In this document: positions 17,800 to 27,569 of the stretch, piece after piece | How the letters are laid out: each line of letters starts with the position of its first letter | Position numbering within the stretch: position 1 is the stretch's first letter | Assembly (NCBI GenBank): GCA_965206975.1 | Contig: OZ242253.1 | Location: 310,001-374,000, forward strand | Length of the DNA: 64,000 nucleotides | Origin: JAAXGI01 sp965206975 | GTDB lineage: Bacteria > Gemmatimonadota > Gemmatimonadetes > Longimicrobiales > Gaopeijiaceae | Reading direction: 5' to 3' | The notes under the pieces: model-generated | What the model saw: only the letters and a program-made list of their open reading frames with translations | Databases searched by the model: none | Told to the model about the DNA's origin: nothing | Program-made: the position numbers and the translations under genes

Positions 17800-18804
17800 A
17801 TGAGACGAGCCGTCCGTAGAATTCTCCTGCTGCTGTCCTTCTTTCTCGTCGTGTCCCTCGTAGTACTTGTCATCAATCAGACGGCTCAACTGGTCGACCT
17901 TGCGGCTCGCCTTCATCCACTGGCTGGTGACGTGGCGTTCTGGAGCCTCCTCGTACTCTACGTGATGTGCCTTGCAGTCCCAGCGGTTCTCCTACTCAGG
18001 CTTCCTCAGTCGCTCAAGGTCCCAGCTGACGATTCCGGTGCTGAGTTCGATCACCATCTCCACGAGCTGAAGAAACGGCTGCACCGGAACGGCCACGTGT
18101 CCGCCGAGCCCCTCGACACCCGGGAGGACATCGAGGCGGCGCTCAAGGTCCTTGCCGACCGTGCCGATGCGGTGGTCAAGAAGACGGCGGGAGAGGTGTT
18201 CATCACCACGGCCGTTTCGCAGAACGGGAGCCTAGATTCCGTGGTCGTGCTAGCTGCTCAGTCCAAGATGACCTGGACTCTGGCGCGTCTCTACTACCAA
18301 CGCCCCCGCATTCGGGAGCTTGCCTACCTGTACGGGAACGTGGCTGCGACAGCATTCGTGACTGCGGAAATCGAGGACATCGACCTGGCGGGGCAACTCC
18401 AGCCCGTGATGTCCAGCGTGCTCGGATCCTTAGCGGGTGCCGTCCCCGGGGTTCAGGTCGTCAGCACCGTCGCCACGAACTCGATATTCAACGGAGCTGC
18501 CAACGCGTACATGACGCTCCGGGTCGGACTGATCGCCAAGCAGTACTGCGGAGCATTGGTGCGTCCCGATCGGCGTCTCGCGAAGAGGTCGGCAATGGCG
18601 GGGGCAGCGCTCATGCTCGGTGCCGTCGTGGTTGACGGTGCGAAGCAGGTGGCGGGCGCGTTCGTCGTCGCCTCCAAGCGAAGCGTCACGGGCGCGGCCA
18701 AGGGGGCAGCCCGTGGAGTCGGTGGAATGGTGAAGAGCGCCGGGACGTCCGTAACGGGACTGTTCAGGCCAGGCTACGATGAGGACGAGGGGCAGGAGCA
18801 GTAG
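17800..18804 (+). CDS. DUF697 family membrane protein (YcjF-like)
   Basis: 334 residues. GGAG precedes ATG 17800. Two N-terminal membrane segments (about residues 8-30, ILLLLSFFLVVSLVVLV; about 47-68, FWSLLVLYVMCLAVPAVLLL) are followed by a DUF697 region (about 115-250) with TAVSQNGSLDSVVVLAAQSK, TWTLARLYYQRPRIREL and YLYGNVAATAF. The C-terminal tail is alanine/glycine-rich and acidic at the end. DUF697 proteins are inner-membrane proteins of unknown role, often linked to stress or GTPases. No such partner is adjacent. Confidence 0.8.
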   Translation: MRRAVRRILLLLSFFLVVSLVVLVINQTAQLVDLAARLHPLAGDVAFWSLLVLYVMCLAVPAVLLLRLPQSLKVPADDSGAEFDHHLHELKKRLHRNGHVSAEPLDTREDIEAALKVLADRADAVVKKTAGEVFITTAVSQNGSLDSVVVLAAQSKMTWTLARLYYQRPRIRELAYLYGNVAATAFVTAEIEDIDLAGQLQPVMSSVLGSLAGAVPGVQVVSTVATNSIFNGAANAYMTLRVGLIAKQYCGALVRPDRRLAKRSAMAGAALMLGAVVVDGAKQVAGAFVVASKRSVTGAAKGAARGVGGMVKSAGTSVTGLFRPGYDEDEGQEQ

Positions 18805-19558
18805 TCGATCAGACAGAGCGTGACACGGAGAACGGTCTTACGAGACCGGCCGCGACGAAGCCGCCGTCGCCTTGCCGTTCCATGAGCCGCAAGAACCCCA
18901 GGCTCAAGAAGAAAAAAAACGCCCTTTGCGTGCCGCAGCGATTCAAGGCTGGAGCCGGTTCTTCCCGAACGCGACATCTTGCGGCTACCGCATTTGGTGT
19001 GGAAGACAAAGCCGTCGGCGCTGACCGGTTCCGGCAGGACCATGCGCGACGACGGCACGCCTTCCGGGCTGGCCGCAGCCACAGAGGTGGGCTCCGGAAG
19101 CAACATGTCGGACTCCTTCGCCCGGCAACCTCTACCGGTGCACTTAGCACCTCGTCCCCGTCGACAACCCCGCGGTCCACAGGCAAATCCCCGGCCAGAT
19201 CGTGGAGGCCAACGTGAGGGACACTCTGCAGAGCCGGCAGCTCCCGCCCGATCGGAGCTGCGCTTGCATGGGGGCGGTGGACATTCCGTCCCGTGCTCAA
19301 AGCTACTTTATGGCCAATCCGAGCCTGTCGGGGCGTGGGAGCGCCGTGGCCGGCTCGCCCCGCCAGATCCACCTAGGAGCCGGTCCGAGAAGGCTGACCG
19401 AAGCTGCCCGCCGCGAGGAAAGTCGTTTCCAAGGGGGGCTCTTGAGCGGGGATTCGTAGAGGGCTGACGGAACACGGGGGTCGGCCGGTCGCGTGTGTGT
19501 GGACCCACCCGGGCCACCCCCCTCCTTGTCCTGGCGTTTCGGGTCATCCCCCGGGCCA
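18805..19558. other. gap with coding-like but unidentified remnants
   Basis: About 750 bases. Short plus-strand readings look like protein: WKTKPSALTGSGRTMRDDGT (from about 18996) and, in another frame, PVDNPAVHRQIPGQIVEANV (from about 19155). They lie in different frames without starts and match no family I recognise. They probably come from one decayed gene, but I make no specific call. Confidence 0.3.
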
Positions 19559-20419
19559 TCACCTCGGCTGCGTCACGCCGATGGGCTGGAGCGACAGCGA
19601 CGGACGGCGAGCCTCTCTCGTGCGAAGATCGAAGCGGTCTCCCGGGGAGAGGAAGTAGAAGAAGCCTGAGTCGCCGACCACGCGCCCGTTGTCGTAGATG
19701 AGTACGTAGCTCTGTCCGATGACCTCGAATTCGTCACCCTGCACGACGACAGCCGTGTTCTCGTCGATGCCGATGCCCAACAGCTCGGGCCGAGCCCGAA
19801 TGATCTCGATGAGATCGAATTGGCGATTGCGCCTCAGGACGTGTTGATCGATGGCTGTATCGCGGAGAAAGCCGAACCCCTCCTCGTGGTCTCCCATCAT
19901 GATGGTGTTGGAGCGGGTGTCCCCGCGGGCCAGATAGGATCCCAGGATGGTGGCGCCCGCCGAGGAGCCTCCGACGACGCCTCCCCGCTCTAGGACGTTC
20001 CAGAGCTCCTCTTCGGTCTTCGTATCGAGATAGGAGTCTGCGAGTCGCCACTGCCGGCCCCCGGGGAACCACACGCCGTTCGCCTCGCGGATCGGTGTCA
20101 CGAACGCATCGGAATCCGCCTCGTCGCGGTCTATCGTGTGAAGGACCGTGAGGTTGCTCGCTCCCACCTCCCGCCATGCACCGAGGCCTTGATAGAACTG
20201 GTCGTACTCTTCCGCGCCGCCTGCCGTCGGGATGACGACGATCGGAGCGTCCGGACCCCCAGCCAGATCCACGAATCGTTCCATGATCGCCCGATCGCTC
20301 ATGGCGCCGCCGACGATCACAAGGGAACCATTCGGTGGTGCGACCTGCTGGGCGAGGACTTGAGGGCCGGGGGAAAGGAACGCGGACAGCGCGAGGAGGC
20401 TGAGGGCGGCTCGATACAT
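19559..20419 (-). CDS. exported cyanophycinase-like peptidase (family S51)
   Basis: 286 residues with signal peptide MYRAALSLLALSAFLSPG and cleavage near LAQQ. The start ATG 20419 has CCGGAG upstream. S51 features are GSLVIVGGAM, IVVIPTAGG (about 70), the nucleophile elbow VVGGSSAGATILG (catalytic Ser about 170) and GIGIDENTAVVV (about 230). Family members include cyanophycinases and dipeptidase E, which cleave aspartyl peptides. With a signal peptide this one acts outside the cytoplasm. It lies next to the DUF5916 gene on the same strand with about 290 bases between. Confidence 0.85.
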   Translation of the reverse strand: MYRAALSLLALSAFLSPGPQVLAQQVAPPNGSLVIVGGAMSDRAIMERFVDLAGGPDAPIVVIPTAGGAEEYDQFYQGLGAWREVGASNLTVLHTIDRDEADSDAFVTPIREANGVWFPGGRQWRLADSYLDTKTEEELWNVLERGGVVGGSSAGATILGSYLARGDTRSNTIMMGDHEEGFGFLRDTAIDQHVLRRNRQFDLIEIIRARPELLGIGIDENTAVVVQGDEFEVIGQSYVLIYDNGRVVGDSGFFYFLSPGDRFDLRTREARRPSLSLQPIGVTQPR

Positions 20420-20712
20420 GGGTTTCTCCGGTCCCGGGGACGCTGCGGCACTCAAAGTGCGGTCGGTCGACAGAGCGTGCAAACCGCCACGGCGGAGGGG
20501 TCAGGTCGGCGTAGTACGGCATTCCCGCGAAAGACGCCGGGAATCAAGTCGTGCTCGGCCTCGGTCTCCCGCAGCAGGGTTCCCTCCCGATTCCGGGAAG
20601 AGAAACTCCCTCCTGATGCCGCTCGTTCTCAGCAACCCCCCGGACGCCTACGCCTGGGCGTCGAGCGTACGGTAGGCTGAGGAGCCTCCCCGGACCGCAG
20701 TCCTGCCCCCGC

Positions 20713-23502
20713 TCAGAGGTTCAGCCAGAAGTTCACCTTGATCAGAAAAACATTGTTTGGGGCGAGCCTGAACAGCTCGGCCGAGTCGTGTGCGAAGTCG
20801 AAGTCTCCCACTCTGCCGACGCCCGCGGCGTCGAACTGGGAACCCTCCAGCTGCAGAGATCGGGTTTGCTGCCAGACCAGGAACACGGTAGACCCGGGGC
20901 TCCATTCCCATCGAATCACGGCATTCCCGAGAAGGCTCCGCACGTTGAAGTCCAGATCATTCACCGAAAAGGGGCCCGCCGACGCGGTACCGCCGGGGTC
21001 CACGAGATACGTGCCGTCGTCCTGACGGAGCATCGTGCCGGTGTCCTCTCCGTACCGGAGGAACTCGAAGCTGCGGGGTGCGCGGAGTTCCTTCAGCCCG
21101 CCGTACTGCCCACTCGAGATGAGCGGCTGCAGGTAGAGCTCGAACGTCAGAGTGGGAGAGACCGTCAGGTTCAGGCGGGTTTCCAGAGTCACGGTCGTCT
21201 GGTTGATCGGCGCGAAGATGTAACGATGACCGTATGTGTCTACCGCGTACTCATCGCGGACAGTGGTCACGTACTGCGCCTCCGAATAGCTCCAGCCGAC
21301 AGAGGGCGCGAAGCCCAGCTGGAGAATCTCCCCGGAGCCATAGGTGAAGTCGATCGATGCCGCATTCCGCCGGGACCCGTCCTCGCCAGCCTGCCAGCTG
21401 TACCGCGCTCTCGCACTCAGGTCCCGCTGTGTATCCGAGTTCAAACTGGCGTTCCCGGAGGAGAAGCCGGGCGCGCGCGCCAGTGGGCCGCCGCGCGTGA
21501 GACGATCGTCCAAGGCCGGGAAGTGATACTGGAACCGGACCGAACCTCCCCAGTAGCTGAGCCACTGCCAACTGTAGGTAGCGTTGAAGCTGGTCAGGAG
21601 CCGCTCTCCCGCAGAGTTCCATACGGCGTCGGGGCTGGCTCCCACACGCCACCGCCGCAGATTTTCGCCGGGACGGGGCTGGACATAGGCCAGATCCGTG
21701 GAGACGATGAGACGGTCGGCTTGCGGGTGGAAACCGATGTCGTTCACCTCGTAGCCCGGCCCCTCCGATACGAGGGCGAGCTTCCCCTGCACCGACCCCG
21801 CCTGCTTGCCGAGGTCCACCATTGCGTAGTGACCGGACAGCGAGGTGGCAGCCGAGTCTACGCTGACGTGCGTCGCGTCGGGCCGCTGGAAGTAACGGGC
21901 TGAGGAACGCTGCCTCCGGATCATGGCCTCCTCGTTGCCCTCTATGTAGCTCGACACGAGAGCGGCATTCACACGCCAGCTCCGGTTGGACCACTCGTGA
22001 ACCACGTCCACCCCTCCCACGTAGGCAGAGGCCGGCAGGCGCTCGGCGAGGATGGAGCCGCCCACGTCACGGTTCACGGCCGTCGCCATCGCCCCGATCT
22101 GAGTCTGTCCTGAGCGGAGGTCCCGACGGAGGCGGCCCACGAAGTAGTTGCTCGACGGTTCGACGACCGTTTCACCTTCGGCGCCCGCCTCGTCGACCCA
22201 CGGTGCAGACTCGCGCCCCGTCACGGCCTCGAGGACACCGAGGGACCACCCGTTGCCCACCCTGCCTGTGACCTTCGCAGCTCCGAGGATCGTCGTGGAA
22301 GTAGGAACATCAGAGAACACGGCTCCCGAGGACACGCTGCCCTGTGGGCCACGCCCGATCCTTCGGGAGTAGAGGACCTGGGGAGGGGGGCCTGTGGTCC
22401 CGGAGCTGCCACCTCTGGCGAACTGGAAGATGTCGGCTCCCTCCACGAAGAAGGGGCGCCGCTCCTCGAAGCGAGTCTCGAACGCAGTGAGGTTGATCAC
22501 CGCGGGATCCACCTCCACCTGACCGAAATCCGGGTTGATTGTGGCATCCAGGGTGAGGTTTGAGCCGAGGCGGTACTTGAGGTCGAGGCCCACGCGCCCG
22601 AAGTAGTCCGAGCCCGAGCGGAAGGGGTTGGAGAAGTCAACGTCCGAGCCGGATCCCTGCTGGATGTATTCGGCGCTAACCCCCGCGTATGGGAGGACTT
22701 CGAGTCTCCGTCCGGACCCGATGGCACGGATCCCCGAGAGGTGCCCGAAGCGGGGCACGCCGCCCCGCTCGAGCTTCGGCGTGAACGAGAAGACCGCCTG
22801 CTCCTGGTTCCGGCTGATCCACCGTTCGACTTGAACCCCCCAGATCTGATCTGCGTCAGGGCTGAATCGGAGCTGGCTGAACGGGATCCGCATCTCCACG
22901 AACCACCCCTCGTCTGTGACGACGGCCGCCACATCCCACACGGGGTCCCAAGAGGTGTCACCTTGGTCACCTCCGGCTCTCTGCCCACCCCCACCCCCCC
23001 GTCCGATGCGCTGATCTGCGACGATGCCGTCCTCCTTCATTCCTGACGGGTTGGTCGCGAACCGATAGGAGGTCTGGTGGTCGTGGTAGCTGTCGATCAG
23101 CACAACGAAGAAGTCCGAGTCGGGGATGTCCGAGTCACGACGAGCCAGTCGCGTGGTCACAGGCCGCGAGTCGAAGAGTGCCCCACCCACATAGAGGGCA
23201 TCGTCATCGTAGAGAAAGCGAACCTCTGTTCGCTCCGTAACGGGGTCGCCTTCCGCGGGATCAATCTGGCTCAAGCGTGTGATCGGCACGGCGCTGGCCC
23301 ACGCGGCCTCATCTGGGCGCCCGTCGAGCTGGATGTCGCTTCCCACCCGCACCGCACGAACCTCCGGCGCCTCCGAATGAGGGAGAAGGGAAGCTACAGG
23401 CTCCGGTCCGCCGGAGGCCTGGGCCCGAAGACCGGGGGAAGAAAGGAGCAGGGCCAGTGCGAAGGCCCAGCTCGCGAACCTTCGCATGACCGTTATCGGC
23501 AT
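20713..23502 (-). CDS. DUF5916 outer-membrane protein with N-terminal CBM9-like domain
   Basis: 929 residues from ATG 23502 (ATG 23487 is an alternative; both give an export signal, MRRFASWAFALALLLSSPG). The N-terminal 50-230 region is a carbohydrate-binding family 9-like domain (IQLDGRPDEAAWASA, RTEVRFLYDDDALYVG, MRIPFSQLRFSPD). The rest is a large DUF5916 barrel with RRPFFVEGADIFQF and GGAKVTGR-like strands, ending FLIKVNFWLNL. This architecture is common in Gemmatimonadota, Acidobacteriota and Bacteroidota, where the substrate is unknown. No neighbouring gene gives a clear pathway. It looks full length. Confidence 0.86.
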   Translation of the reverse strand: MPITVMRRFASWAFALALLLSSPGLRAQASGGPEPVASLLPHSEAPEVRAVRVGSDIQLDGRPDEAAWASAVPITRLSQIDPAEGDPVTERTEVRFLYDDDALYVGGALFDSRPVTTRLARRDSDIPDSDFFVVLIDSYHDHQTSYRFATNPSGMKEDGIVADQRIGRGGGGGQRAGGDQGDTSWDPVWDVAAVVTDEGWFVEMRIPFSQLRFSPDADQIWGVQVERWISRNQEQAVFSFTPKLERGGVPRFGHLSGIRAIGSGRRLEVLPYAGVSAEYIQQGSGSDVDFSNPFRSGSDYFGRVGLDLKYRLGSNLTLDATINPDFGQVEVDPAVINLTAFETRFEERRPFFVEGADIFQFARGGSSGTTGPPPQVLYSRRIGRGPQGSVSSGAVFSDVPTSTTILGAAKVTGRVGNGWSLGVLEAVTGRESAPWVDEAGAEGETVVEPSSNYFVGRLRRDLRSGQTQIGAMATAVNRDVGGSILAERLPASAYVGGVDVVHEWSNRSWRVNAALVSSYIEGNEEAMIRRQRSSARYFQRPDATHVSVDSAATSLSGHYAMVDLGKQAGSVQGKLALVSEGPGYEVNDIGFHPQADRLIVSTDLAYVQPRPGENLRRWRVGASPDAVWNSAGERLLTSFNATYSWQWLSYWGGSVRFQYHFPALDDRLTRGGPLARAPGFSSGNASLNSDTQRDLSARARYSWQAGEDGSRRNAASIDFTYGSGEILQLGFAPSVGWSYSEAQYVTTVRDEYAVDTYGHRYIFAPINQTTVTLETRLNLTVSPTLTFELYLQPLISSGQYGGLKELRAPRSFEFLRYGEDTGTMLRQDDGTYLVDPGGTASAGPFSVNDLDFNVRSLLGNAVIRWEWSPGSTVFLVWQQTRSLQLEGSQFDAAGVGRVGDFDFAHDSAELFRLAPNNVFLIKVNFWLNL

Positions 23503-23589
23503 TCTCGGTTCGCCGCCCAGCGTGTAGATGTCACAATGATCTCCCGGGCGTGCCGGCAGAACGTGCAGGGTGGTGCTGGGGACCTTCTC

Positions 23590-23735
23590 GTCGCCCACCG
23601 CTCGGCTCGCCAGGCTCGATATTGGTTCCGGAAGCCGTTGGCGAACGCCTCGCGCGAGATGGTTGAGGGCACCCGGTTCAGCCGGCTGGCGATCGCTGTG
23701 AACGACGCGCCAGCCTGCAGCCCTCGTGAGTCTGT
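23590..23735 (-). pseudogene. IS30 transposase N-terminal relic
   Basis: On the minus strand one frame reads AGASFTAIASRLNRVPSTIS, then REAFANGFRNQYRAWRAER. This matches the N-terminal helix-turn-helix of IS30-type transposases (SxxIAxxLgRspSTISREvxrNgg...YRA). Only this segment survives and the DDE domain is absent. It fills most of the gap between the DUF5916 and SDR genes. Confidence 0.6.
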
Positions 23736-23874
23736 CTCCTCGCGCGCTCCGACCGTCAGTCGACAGGCGCGTCCCGGACGCCGTCAGGCCAGTATGTCCG
23801 ACGGTCCCCAAGATGCGTGCGGTCGGAGTGGCGGGCAACGTCCTGGCCAGCGGCTCGCACGCAGGGCTCCCTTG

Positions 23875-24879
23875 TCAGTCGTGACGGGCGAGCCAGGTGC
23901 GAAGGCGTCCGACTTCTTCGGCTGCAGCCGGATCGAACTCCGCTTGGTAGAGTCGAGTGCGGACGATGAAGAGGTCCATCTCCGTGGGTTCGTCCCGACC
24001 GACGATCTCTTTCACCTTCCGCGGGAAGAAGGTGCCCCAGTCCGGCCGCCGGCCGTCCACATCGGTCAGGCCGTACTCCTTCGAGAGCGTCCAGGTAGAG
24101 AACAAGCCCCCGCTCTTCGCGCCGACGTTCGGGTCGGTGGCCAGCGCTGCCACGGCCCGACCGACCAGGCAGGGCGTCTCGGACTCCGCGAAGTAGGGGT
24201 CCTTCTCGATGGCGTCACGCCAGTTCGCCCCGGTGACCCCGAAGGTGTCGAGTACGGCCTCGGATCGCAGGAATCCAGGCGTGACCGCCAGTGCCGTCAC
24301 ATGGTGGGCATGGAGGTCGGCGGCCATCGCGTAGGCGAGCCGGATGACCGCGTTCTTCGCCAGATCGTAAAAGAGGTTGCCGCGATAGCCGAACGTGTCG
24401 CCGTCCGTGACCTCGACGATGAGTCCGGCGTCCCGCTCGATCATCAGCGGCGCGCCGTGCCGGCTTGTGATGAGGTGGCTGTGGACCGCCCGCTCGAGCA
24501 TCTGTTGCCCCTGGGCGACCGAGAGTTCCCAGAACGGCCGTCCCCACTCCGTCAGCGCGTCACCGTCCCAGATGTCGTTGACCAGCACGTCGAGCCGGCC
24601 CGTTTCGGCACGGACCCGCGCGAAGAGCTGCTCCACTTCGGACTCGACCGTGTGGTCGGCGCGGACGGCGATGCCCCGGCCGCCCTCCGCGGTGACCAGC
24701 TCCGCGGTCTCTTCGATCGTCTCCGGTCGCCCGGGCGTAGCGGGCCGCCCCCGCACGCTGCGCCCGGTGCAGTAGACGGTGGCGCCGGCCGCTCCCAGCA
24801 TGCGGGCGATGCCTCGGCCGGCGCCGCGCGTCGCGCCGGCGACGACGGCCACTTGGTTGCGGAGCGGCTGTTCAGGCAT
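23875..24879 (-). CDS. short-chain dehydrogenase/reductase (SDR)
   Basis: 334 residues from ATG 24879 (GGAAG upstream). The N-terminal Rossmann motif is VAVVAGATRGAGRGIARML, with an RS pair in TGRSVRG suiting NADP(H). The NAG-like position is VLVNDIWDGD and the catalytic YxxxK is FYDLAKNAVIR (about residue 190). An insertion and a C-terminal extension (WGTFFPRKVKEIVGRDEPTE) are unusual for classical 250-residue SDRs. The substrate is unknown. It is probably cytoplasmic and monocistronic. Confidence 0.86.
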   Translation of the reverse strand: MPEQPLRNQVAVVAGATRGAGRGIARMLGAAGATVYCTGRSVRGRPATPGRPETIEETAELVTAEGGRGIAVRADHTVESEVEQLFARVRAETGRLDVLVNDIWDGDALTEWGRPFWELSVAQGQQMLERAVHSHLITSRHGAPLMIERDAGLIVEVTDGDTFGYRGNLFYDLAKNAVIRLAYAMAADLHAHHVTALAVTPGFLRSEAVLDTFGVTGANWRDAIEKDPYFAESETPCLVGRAVAALATDPNVGAKSGGLFSTWTLSKEYGLTDVDGRRPDWGTFFPRKVKEIVGRDEPTEMDLFIVRTRLYQAEFDPAAAEEVGRLRTWLARHD

Positions 24880-25162
24880 GTTGCTTCCTTCCGTGAGTCC
24901 GCGAGCCTCTCTGGAGTGTCGAATGGGGGGCACCAGTACTCACCGGCGTTAGCGTACCTCCAGTCGGCAAGATTCGGTAGCACCCGTGCCAAGCGAGTGG
25001 CTGTTATGTGGTCGAACGCGCGTGCGGGCGGACTGTCTTCGAGTTGGCAAGAAAGACCAGGACACGGCGGGGTAGGCACTTCCCGGAGCTCGACTCACGG
25101 AGCGTCTTCAATCGAGGAGAAGCGCCGATCCGATCTCAGCGTCACCGGTCCCCTCATCGGAT

Positions 25163-25750
25163 CTACAGCCTTCCCGCAGGGATGCGCCGGCCCAATTGCA
25201 CCACGTCGCGCTCCAGATAGGTTCGGATGAAATTCTCGCGGAATGTCAGGCTGTCGGCGTCGCTTCCAGCCAGAAAGCTGTCCGGGAAACCGCCGCGCAC
25301 CCAGAGTGTCGTCATGGTCTCTGGATCAGGCACGGCTTCTCGTACATCGAGCGGATTCAGCTCGACATATTCGATCCGCCCGGCGAGGCTTTCTCCCGAC
25401 TGCCTGAGCAGCTCCATCGACGCCGATCCCAGGGTCAGGAAGCGTCCGGTCCGTTTTCCCCGCCTTCGGCCCTGATCGATCAGGCCGCGCAATTCCTGAA
25501 ATAGCTCCGGCACGCGGTGGATCTCATCGAGGATCACGAGGCGATCCTCGTATTCTCTGAGATACAGCGCGGGATCGGCGAGCCTGGAGCGGTCCGCGCG
25601 GGATTCCAAGTCGAGATAGAGGGCGCCGGAGCCTTTGGCTATCTCAAGAGCCAGCATTGTCTTGCCGACCTGGCGTGGTCCGATAAGGGCGACAGCGGCT
25701 TGGCGGCCGAGTGCATCTAGCACGGTCTGGTGCGAGCGGCGAGGTATCAT
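25163..25750 (-). pseudogene. AAA/DUF4143 ATPase, 3'-truncated
   Basis: ATG 25750 opens a typical N-terminus of DUF4143-type ATPases: VALIGPRQVGKTMLALEIAK (Walker A), RLVILDEIHRVPELFQELR (Walker B), SASMELLRQSGESLAGR and ENFIRTYLERDVVQLG. The protein ends after about 195 residues, whereas family members have about 380-400 including the C-terminal DUF4143 domain, so it is truncated. An IS21-type relic lies just before its start. It has probably lost function. Confidence 0.72.
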
Positions 25751-25756
25751 CCTTGC

Positions 25757-25905
25757 AATTTGAAGGATGTGGATTGCATTTACGAGGCTTGTCTTCCATG
25801 GCCGATCGGAGTGTACGGGGAAACCTCCGTCTTCAGGGTCCAGCTGCCGATTCCACTCCATCGGAATCAGCAACGGCATACCTCCGTAGCAAGCGAATAG
25901 GGCGG
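25757..25905 (-). pseudogene. IS21-type transposase relic, copy C (short)
   Basis: This stretch shares a nearly identical block with 28655-28790 and 44031-44100 (minus strand, IPMEWNRQLDPEDGGF). In the longer copies the block is joined to an IstA-like transposase. Only the shared tail remains here, ending a few bases before the DUF4143 ATPase start. Confidence 0.5.
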
Positions 25906-26139
25906 TCTCCTACATCCGGTGGTCGTGAGCCAACTCCATGGGTGAGGGCGTATCCAGTCGTACTCAGCGTCCCGCGTACCCCGGCATGGCTCACCTGAGG
26001 GGCAAGTTCCTAGGCAAGGCTACGGTGACACGGCCCGAGCCGTCGTCGCCGACGGCAATGTCGTCCACTCACTTACAGGGGTGCGGAGATCCGCGGACGA
26101 AGCTGGGACCGATCCGGTCATCCAAGAGGCACCGTTGAC

Positions 26140-26310
26140 CTCCTCCATGTAGGAGTCCACTGACGTAACCGGGACTCGAGGACCGATGTCCGCCGACCGG
26201 GCTCGGAAGTGAACCCTTCGGCGGTGCTCTAGCGCCTTCCTGAGCCGCCCCTCGTCGGCCTGCCGATAGCACTCGAATATCGTGCGTGACGTCTTCCAAC
26301 CGCCGAGCGT
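26140..26310 (-). pseudogene. tyrosine recombinase C-terminal relic
   Basis: The minus strand reads LGGWKTSRTIFECYRQADEG, then RLRKALEHRRRVHF. This is the last box of a tyrosine recombinase, including the LGGW motif and the catalytic tyrosine in ECYRQ. It is about 85% identical in DNA to 48990-49140, the 3' end of a longer integrase relic. The upstream catalytic arginines are missing. Confidence 0.62.
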
Positions 26311-26394
26311 CGTAGATATTTGTCCGCGAACTCCCGTGGCATGCTTTCTGAACCCGCAACGAGAGGTCTATTCGGCATTGTGGTTCACTTGAAA

Positions 26395-26474
26395 AAATAC
26401 TTTCACCATCCTGTGAAAATCGCTATACAGTGAAAGGCCTTGCTAATTTTCACCAAATACTATAATTTCATAGA
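26395..26474 (+). promoter_or_regulatory. promoter/operator of the AbiE-type operon
   Basis: An AT-rich patch in a GC-rich window. A palindrome TTTCAC-N6-GTGAAA lies at about 26401-26418. It overlaps a possible -35 (TTTCAC 26401-26406), with -10 TATACA at 26424-26429 and a 17-base spacer. Further GTGAAA and TTTTCACC half-sites follow. A second TATAAT at 26461-26466 is only 9 bases before the start codon. AbiEi antitoxins bind inverted repeats at their own promoter, so autoregulation is likely. Confidence 0.5.
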
Positions 26475-27569
26475 ATGATGAAACATGCATATACACTGAA
26501 ATCACTAGAAGCCGTGGAGGCTGTCCGCGACTTGCTCGGCCATGTACCGAACGTGGAGATCGGTTCGGTTGACCGTGAACAGGAGGTCGGGCACGCCTAC
26601 CGTATCGATGGGCAGATCGGCTTGAGGCATGGCGGTGTCAGCTATTTGCTCATCATCGAGGCGGAATCGAACGGGGCGCCGCGCTTTGTCCGTTCGGGGG
26701 TCTATCAGCTCGAAAGCTATGTGGCGCATTTGCGTCACTCGGATGACGGCCGGCGTTTGATTCCGATGCTTGTCAGCCCGTACCTGTCTCCACAGTCGCG
26801 GGCGATCTGCGACGACCACAATGTCGCGTATCTCGATCTTGTCGGGAACGCGCATATCGCCTTCGACAGTGTCTATATCGAGCGAGCCGTCGCAGACAAG
26901 CCAAAGTCTGAAACCCGTGCTCTCCGGTCTATTTTCACCCCGAAGGCGGCCGCCATCTTGCGCGTCATGCTGCGCGAGCCGGACCGCGCATATCGCGTCA
27001 CCGACCTGGCCGAAAAGGCCAATGCGAGCGTTGGTCATGTGAGCAATGTTCGCAAAGCCCTGCTGGAACGGGAATGGATCGCGAAACAGGATGACGGCGT
27101 CGTCCTCATCCAGCCAGACGCGCTTCTGAAAACCTGGCGTGAGAAGTATCGCCGGCCGACCGGCGATCGTATCAGCGGATACACGCATCTCCACGGAAAG
27201 CAGCTTGACGAGCGGTTGCGGGGAAAGCTTAACCCGTATCCAGAGCATCCTCGCACAATCTACTCGTTGAATTCCGCCGCCCAATGGTTCGCGCCCTTTG
27301 GCCGGGACGGCACATATACCTTCTATGCCGACGAAGCTGGCGCTCAATTGTTGAAAGGGACGTTGAAGCTGGCGCCTGCCGCAAAAGGAGCGAATGTGGT
27401 CCTGCGTATCCCAACAGATGAGAGTCTGTTCGACGACGCTCTCGAACCAAGGCCAGGCGTATTCTGTACCAGCCCGATCATCACCTATCTCGATCTGTGG
27501 AGCGGCAATGACCGCGACCGTGAGGCTGCGGAACATCTGGGGAGGGAGTTCTTCCCATGGCTCCGATAG
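26475..27569 (+). CDS. AbiEi-like antitoxin/transcriptional regulator (type IV TA)
   Basis: 364 residues. The middle holds a winged helix (FTPKAAAILRVMLREPDRAY, VTDLAEKANASVGHVSNVRK) and the C-terminal half resembles the AbiEi_2 antitoxin domain (YSLNSAAQWFAPFGRDG, TYTFYADEAGAQLL, ITYLDLWSGNDRDREAAEHL). The N-terminal 150 residues resemble a degenerate nuclease-like fold (LLIIEAESNGAPRFVRSGVY). Its 3' end overlaps the toxin gene by 13 bases. Codon use is slightly less GC-rich than the neighbours, in line with acquisition by transfer. Confidence 0.8.
   Translation: MMKHAYTLKSLEAVEAVRDLLGHVPNVEIGSVDREQEVGHAYRIDGQIGLRHGGVSYLLIIEAESNGAPRFVRSGVYQLESYVAHLRHSDDGRRLIPMLVSPYLSPQSRAICDDHNVAYLDLVGNAHIAFDSVYIERAVADKPKSETRALRSIFTPKAAAILRVMLREPDRAYRVTDLAEKANASVGHVSNVRKALLEREWIAKQDDGVVLIQPDALLKTWREKYRRPTGDRISGYTHLHGKQLDERLRGKLNPYPEHPRTIYSLNSAAQWFAPFGRDGTYTFYADEAGAQLLKGTLKLAPAAKGANVVLRIPTDESLFDDALEPRPGVFCTSPIITYLDLWSGNDRDREAAEHLGREFFPWLR

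Noticed and set aside
23523..23838. N-terminal extension of the DUF5916 protein to 1041 residues
   Set aside because: The extra residues precede a clear signal peptide and overlap an IS30 relic.
20788..25230. Very long open readings on the plus strand opposite the DUF5916 and SDR genes
   Set aside because: Antisense shadows of high-GC genes; no domain or export signal, and the minus-strand genes are well supported.
26505..27536. 343-codon reading opposite the AbiEi-like antitoxin
   Set aside because: Antisense of a well-supported gene; no family similarity.
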